Assembly: GCA_009780755.1 (NCBI GenBank)
Contig: WQZL01000017.1
Location: 1-21,976, forward strand
Source: Promicromonosporaceae bacterium
GTDB taxonomy: Bacteria; Actinomycetota; Actinomycetes; Actinomycetales; Cellulomonadaceae
Direction: 5' to 3'
Length of the DNA: 21,976 nucleotides
Shown in pieces: positions 21,188 through 21,976 of this stretch (within the stretch, counting starts at the first letter, position 1; each line of letters starts with the position of its first letter). The position numbers were made by a program, and so were the translations under genes. The notes beneath the pieces were generated by a model that saw nothing but the letters and a program-made list of their open reading frames with translations, was not told the origin of the DNA and ran no database searches.

Positions 21188-21943
21188 CTAGTCGCCGTTT
21201 GTCTCAAGGGGACGGGCAAAGGCCGGGTTGGTCAGCGCTACGGTTGCATCGACCGTGACCAACTCGGCCCGAGTGGTCGCAGCGATACCTCCCTCACGAC
21301 GGATGGTGGGAAGCGCTCCCCCATGTATCTCGATGGCTCTATCCAACGTGGCTGGATCGCCGATTACCGCCCACCGGTAGGGGGCAACCAGCGCGGTGCC
21401 GTCAACAACTATGGCGCCGCCAACATCGATGAACGATGAGGTGGTTACCAGGCGCACACCGTTAACCTGCGCTACCTCGGCCCCGGCATTGCGAAGCTCT
21501 TCGAGGAGGTTGTACAGGTGGGCTGCTTGCAAGGTTCCGGCTGGGTCATCAATGTCTATGTGCAGACCGACACCCTGGGCGGGAAGGCGCCCCGATAGTA
21601 TGCCCTCGGATTCGGCCCGGGCCTGGGCCAGCTCTAGGGCGACGCGATCAGAGTCGGCCCCGGAGGCCAGCTCGTCGCGGCTCCCCTGAAGCCTAGTCAC
21701 TTCGGCCTCAAGCTGATCGGCCCGATGAGTCACCTCGTCGAGCAGAATCACCAGATCGTCTTGGCGCAGGGTGGCCAGTTCGTCACGGCCGGCGAGGCGC
21801 ACCTGCGTGACCAGGGCGAAACCAAGCAGGGCGCATAGACCCCCGGCCAAGAATTGCGCACGCGAGAACTGAGGTCGCAGCGCGCGGCCAAGCAATTGCA
21901 GGCCAGATTCGGTTTCCGTGACGGGCGCAGGTTCCATGCTCAC
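21188..21943 (-). CDS. DUF881 family membrane protein (Rv1825-like)
   Basis: 251 residues. A short cytoplasmic N-terminus, a membrane helix at about 30-49 (LAGGLCALLGFALVTQVRL), a heptad-rich coiled coil at about 52-118, then the DUF881 domain with VGLHIDIDDPAG, LLEELRNAGAEVAQVNGVRLV, GGAIVVDGTALVAPYRWAVIGDP and LDRAIEIHGGAL. These are family hallmarks. DUF881 proteins neighbour the small basic protein DUF1290 in many actinobacteria and Firmicutes, often near division genes; their function is unproven. GTG 21943 overlaps the stop of the preceding gene (GTGA); ATG 21937 is an alternative. Confidence 0.85.
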   Translation of the reverse strand: MSMEPAPVTETESGLQLLGRALRPQFSRAQFLAGGLCALLGFALVTQVRLAGRDELATLRQDDLVILLDEVTHRADQLEAEVTRLQGSRDELASGADSDRVALELAQARAESEGILSGRLPAQGVGLHIDIDDPAGTLQAAHLYNLLEELRNAGAEVAQVNGVRLVTTSSFIDVGGAIVVDGTALVAPYRWAVIGDPATLDRAIEIHGGALPTIRREGGIAATTRAELVTVDATVALTNPAFARPLETNGD

Positions 21944-21976
21944 GCCTTGAACAAGTGGCGGCGGATCGCGGCCGCG
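21940..21976 (-). CDS. Small basic protein (DUF1290), last codons only
   Basis: Only the 3' end is present: a frame ending AAAIRRHLFKA then TGA at 21942-21940, overlapping the DUF881 start codon. The basic IRRHLF tail and the position directly before DUF881 fit the DUF1290 small basic membrane protein (Rv1824-like). The identification is mostly by context because just 11 residues are visible. Confidence 0.5.
   Translation of the reverse strand, partial: AAAIRRHLFKA

Noticed and set aside
1..21976. CRISPR arrays, tRNA or rRNA genes, insertion sequences, riboswitches
   Set aside because: No regularly spaced repeats, no cloverleaf-like or rRNA sequence and no transposase were seen on reading both strands.

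Overview
The window is high-GC DNA from an actinobacterium of the class Actinomycetia. This rests on its gene set: a pafB-pafC pair of WYL regulators, a HelY helicase, the RNA-polymerase-binding protein RbpA, a GarA/OdhI-type FHA protein with its ETTxxF phospho-motif, and the small basic protein/DUF881 pair. No genus can be named from sequence alone. Coding is dense: no gene-free stretch exceeds about 170 bases, and several convergent gene pairs overlap at their stop codons.

Layout. (1) 1-8277, plus strand: end of pafB, pafC, a 31-bp perfect inverted repeat, a small one-pass membrane protein, a diacylglycerol-kinase-family lipid kinase, helY, a YtcJ-type amidohydrolase and apolipoprotein N-acyltransferase (lnt). 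The tatA-tatC genes that commonly lie between pafC and helY are not here. (2) 8237-9906: rbpA on the minus strand, divergent from an LLM-class flavin monooxygenase. (3) 9925-14131: an accessory island. Three PIN-domain toxin-antitoxin modules flank argG: a minus-strand VapBC-like pair, a plus-strand Phd-PIN pair, argG itself, and a second minus-strand pair paralogous to the first. This last pair carries a GrpB-family nucleotidyltransferase as a coupled third gene. (4) 14273-17806, plus strand: a UvrA-like ABC ATPase and a proline-rich DUF4190 membrane protein. (5) 17803-21976, minus strand, transcribed leftwards: end of the small basic protein gene, DUF881, garA, a MerR-type regulator, a membrane-anchored thermonuclease-like protein, and a lower-GC M6-like metalloprotease lipoprotein.

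How the genes fit together. The conserved blocks are housekeeping: the DNA-damage regulators PafBC, transcription (RbpA), cell-envelope lipids and lipoproteins (lipid kinase, Lnt) and serine/threonine-kinase-controlled central metabolism (GarA). The accessory content is the toxin-antitoxin island and the last two genes of the garA-side cluster.

Most notable observations: (a) a GrpB nucleotidyltransferase translationally coupled to a PIN toxin-antitoxin pair; (b) two paralogous toxin-antitoxin modules bracketing argG, with near-identical promoter and 5' coding DNA; (c) a thermonuclease-like protein and an amidohydrolase that each appear to lack metal-ligand aspartates; (d) a long perfect palindrome that supplies the end of pafC; (e) eight start codons each preceded at 6-7 nt by a TANNNT hexamer, pointing to widespread leaderless transcription.
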